Positions 5,572 through 7,204 of a stretch of 7,204 bases of DNA are shown here, one piece after another. The translations under genes and the position numbers were made by a program. Source of the DNA: Candidatus Kuenenia stuttgartensis (lineage in GTDB: Bacteria > Planctomycetota > Planctomycetia > Isosphaerales > Isosphaeraceae); assembly GCA_945874095.1 (NCBI GenBank), contig CAMCFM010000217.1, positions 1-7,204 of the forward strand, read 5' to 3'. The notes under the pieces are model-generated. The model made no database searches. It was given only the letters and a program-made list of their open reading frames with translations, and was not told where the DNA came from. Each line of letters opens with the position of its first letter. Position 1 is the first letter of the stretch.

Positions 5572-6279
5572 ATGAAGATGTTTTCCCGAATTAAACTCAC
5601 ACAGATGATGTGTCTCTTGCTGCTGTCCTCGCGCCAGTTCGCGGCTGGGGTCGATATCATATTTTCCCCTAGGACCGGCGTGACTGAGATTTACACGGAC
5701 AATTTCTCGATCTTGTCCCCTCCAGTGAATTTCACGAAGAACGGTCTTGGGACGACCGTCATGAGACCCTCTGACAATGTCGGCGCAGGTATCGTTTCCG
5801 GGTCAACCACGATCAACCAGGGGATCATGGAACTGGATCGGACCAACCCCGACGCCAACGGAAATCGGACGCTCCCCAACGGCACGATCGACATCAATTC
5901 GGGAGCCACACTGCGGGTCCTCAAATCCAATCAAATAGGCGACTCCACGACGACGACGATCGATGCGGGGACGCTGACGTTCAACGCCAGCGAATATCTC
6001 GCCACGATCACGATGAAGAACAATGCAACGATCAATGGCAGCGGGGCTTTCGTTCTCAACGGAACAGCCAACGCGGGCCTGGTCGCGTCCGGGGGTGGCA
6101 ATGCCGGCACCGTTTCCGCGACTTTCGCGATGGCCAGTGACTACACGGACGGTACGACAGCAAGCAGTCCGCGAACCGGCAATGGTACGACGCCGATCAC
6201 GGTCGATGCCAACACGTTCGTGACAATCTCCGGAGCCATGACGACCGGACTGGAGTCGAGCCCCGTCGGCAGCATGTAG
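5572..6279 (+). CDS. PEP-CTERM beta-strand repeat protein, N-terminal half (ends at amber codon)
   Basis: The first 235 residues form the front half of a secreted surface protein. The N-terminus MKMFSRIKLTQMMCLLLLSS, followed by R-Q-F-A-A-G, is a Sec signal peptide with likely cleavage near residue 25. After it comes a low-complexity beta-rich region typical of autotransporter-associated beta-strand repeats (PF12951/TIGR02601). F-T-K-N-G-L-G (54-60) leads to T-T-I-N-Q-G-I-M-E-L-D (79-89), then T-T-I-D-A-G-T-L-T-F-N (128-138). Thr, Gly, Asn and Ser are abundant and there are no cysteines after the leader. Translation stops at TAG (6277-6279), but the same frame continues open for 264 codons as the second half, which carries the sorting signal. 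Alone this half would be secreted but not anchored. Starts at 5560 (ATG) or 5506 (TTG) are possible; 5572 has the best ribosome-binding site. G+C is much higher than in the leftward neighbour. Confidence 0.8.
   Translation: MKMFSRIKLTQMMCLLLLSSRQFAAGVDIIFSPRTGVTEIYTDNFSILSPPVNFTKNGLGTTVMRPSDNVGAGIVSGSTTINQGIMELDRTNPDANGNRTLPNGTIDINSGATLRVLKSNQIGDSTTTTIDAGTLTFNASEYLATITMKNNATINGSGAFVLNGTANAGLVASGGGNAGTVSATFAMASDYTDGTTASSPRTGNGTTPITVDANTFVTISGAMTTGLESSPVGSM
6277..6279 (+). other. In-frame amber codon splitting the PEP-CTERM gene
   Basis: The reading ...S-M-TAG-K-N-G-L-G-Q-L-I-I-S-G keeps one frame on both sides. The equivalent place in the first repeat is T in F-T-K-N-G-L-G, and families often have E, T or V there. 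A single base change from GAG, CAG, AAG or TTG would create it. No frameshift is needed to restore the 500-residue product. Confidence 0.9.
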
Positions 6280-7074
6280 AAGAATGGTCTGGGGCAATTG
6301 ATCATCAGTGGTAACGCCGAATATCTCGGAACGACCACGGTCGCCCAAGGTACGCTTACCTTGAACGGACTTTTCGAAAAGTACTATTGGAATGGTTCGG
6401 CGATGGTTCGTGAGCCCGCCGCCACGACCTCCGTAAGCTCTGGGGCGAAGCTCAACGGAACCGGGGTGACGACGGGCCCGATCGCGGGAGCCGGTACCTA
6501 CGAACCAGGTACCAGCGCAGGAATCCTGACGGCAGCCTCTCTGAATCCGACCAATGGAACCGATTTCGCCTTCGAGATCGGGAGTGCGAATCCGAATTAC
6601 GGGTCAGCGACTTCGAGTGCGAACGACGTACTGCGGCTCACGGGTAGCTCGACACCCTTCGCCTCGGCTTTGGGAGCATCGAACGACGTTAGCCTCTACT
6701 TGAACCTGGCGTCCGTCTCTCTTGGCGACACCTTCACCGGCGGCTTCTTCACCGATCTCTCAAGCGATTTCAGCGGGTCGATTTCCAACGCCAACTTCGC
6801 GTATTTCATTTTGGGAGACGGTAATGGAACTGCGCGTACGTACAACGGTGTCGGTTACTACAGTCTCAGCTCCCTGCTCGGGCTGACAATGGACGTGAGC
6901 ACGACGGCCACCACCGCCGCATTCGCCAGTGGATCCGTAAATGGCAGGGTGATGACTCTCTCCACCGTAACGGTGCCCGAGCCTTCGACAATCGTCAGCG
7001 GGCTTTTGTGCGTTTTGTGCGTGGGCGTCACCGCTTATCGCAAGCGCCGCGGCCTCTCGCTGGTCAATGCCTGA
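6280..7074 (+). pseudogene. PEP-CTERM beta-strand repeat protein, C-terminal half with sorting signal
   Basis: This continues the same frame after the amber codon (codons 237-500 of the joined gene). It opens with a second repeat: K-N-G-L-G (237-241), then G-T-T-T-V-A-Q-G-T-L-T-L-N-G ending near 266. The middle (about 267-467) resembles the C-terminal region of such planctomycete and verrucomicrobial proteins, with G-A-G-T-Y-E-P-G-T-S-A-G-I-L-T and N-D-V-L-R-L-T-G-S-S. The last 33 residues are a PEP-CTERM signal: V-P-E-P-S-T (468-473), a hydrophobic helix S-G-L-L-C-V-L-C-V-G-V-T, then Y-R-K-R-R-G. Exosortase/PEP-CTERM systems cut at this motif to place proteins at the surface. The open frame alone could start only at TTG 6298 or further in, with no ribosome-binding site or leader, so this half is unlikely to be made separately. 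The constant family features on both sides of the stop point to a recent mutation, read-through or a base-call error. Confidence 0.82.
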
Positions 7075-7111
7075 ACGACACAGGCTTCGATTCGGCTGAC
7101 TTTCTGAGCAG

Positions 7112-7144
7112 GGGGCTGGAGCGATCCAGCCCCTTTGTGTTGTT
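7112..7144 (+). terminator. Rho-independent terminator of the PEP-CTERM gene
   Basis: A perfect 8-bp stem, GGGGCTGG (7112-7119) and CCAGCCCC (7126-7133), with a 6-nt loop is followed by TTTGTGTTGTT (7134-7144). It lies 37 nt after the stop at 7074. No T run follows on the minus strand. Confidence 0.88.
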
Positions 7145-7168
7145 GGGCGTGGTCCGCGTGCGGAAACG

Positions 7169-7204
7169 TCACGGGGTGCCCAGCATTTCGCGGAGGGTGC
7201 GGAA
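7169..7204 (-). CDS. Possible 3' end of a convergent gene
   Basis: On the minus strand the window edge reads F-R-T-L-R-E-M-L-G-T-P then TGA (7171-7169). The codons are GC-rich and look coding, and the position just beyond a terminator fits a convergent neighbour. Only eleven residues are visible, so no family can be named and chance is possible. Confidence 0.3.
   Translation of the reverse strand, partial: FRTLREMLGTP

Noticed and set aside
5803..6348. Minus-strand open frame of 181 codons across the amber site
   Set aside because: It lies antisense to the PEP-CTERM repeats and its Arg/Gly-rich translation is typical of a shadow frame.
1..7204. Mobile element, CRISPR array, tRNA or rRNA
   Set aside because: No transposase motif, terminal inverted repeats, spaced direct repeats or cloverleaf was found on either strand by eye.

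Overview
The window looks like chromosomal DNA from a member of the Planctomycetota. The evidence is a DUF1559 protein ending in an H-X9-DG motif, a PEP-CTERM protein with autotransporter-type beta-strand repeats, and a Gfo/Idh/MocA oxidoreductase close to a xylose-isomerase-like epimerase. This is inference from gene families; there is no rRNA or other marker. I see no tRNA, rRNA, CRISPR array or intact insertion sequence.

Layout, left to right. (1) Positions 1-1127, minus strand: a possible four-gene run, read right to left. It holds a TIGR02574-type antitoxin, a ParE/RelE toxin (11-nt overlap), a small two-helix membrane protein with a C-terminal zinc ribbon, and a Nudix hydrolase cut by the window edge. 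The last two overlap as ATGA. (2) Positions 1236-1274: a strong minus-strand terminator closing the next unit. (3) Positions 1301-4325, minus strand: an apparent operon running oxidoreductase, unknown 154-aa protein, PIN-domain nuclease (TGATG overlap with the unknown), then a D-tagatose/D-psicose 3-epimerase-family protein. The two metabolic genes resemble the sugar or polyol modules common in Planctomycetota. The coupled unknown/PIN pair sits between them and looks like a non-canonical toxin-antitoxin pair. (4) Positions 4593-5372, minus strand: a decayed DUF1559 gene. Its C-terminal two thirds is open, but the upstream homologous part holds in-frame stops and the pilin-like N-terminus is not visible. 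(5) Positions 5572-7074, plus strand: a secreted PEP-CTERM protein split by one in-frame amber codon at 6277-6279, followed by a strong terminator at 7112-7144. (6) Positions 7169-7204: possibly the 3' tail of a convergent minus-strand gene.

Base composition changes sharply. By hand count, 5281-5520 is about 37% G+C, while sampled 60-base rows inside the PEP-CTERM gene are 55-73%. The decayed DUF1559 gene and the broken PEP-CTERM gene lie back to back, so 4.6-7.1 kb looks like a region where surface-protein genes are being lost or have been transferred.

Stretches without a confident gene are 1128-1300 (terminator plus a possible toxin-antitoxin operator), 4326-4592 (nothing recognised) and 5373-5571 (AT-rich, possibly more DUF1559 debris).
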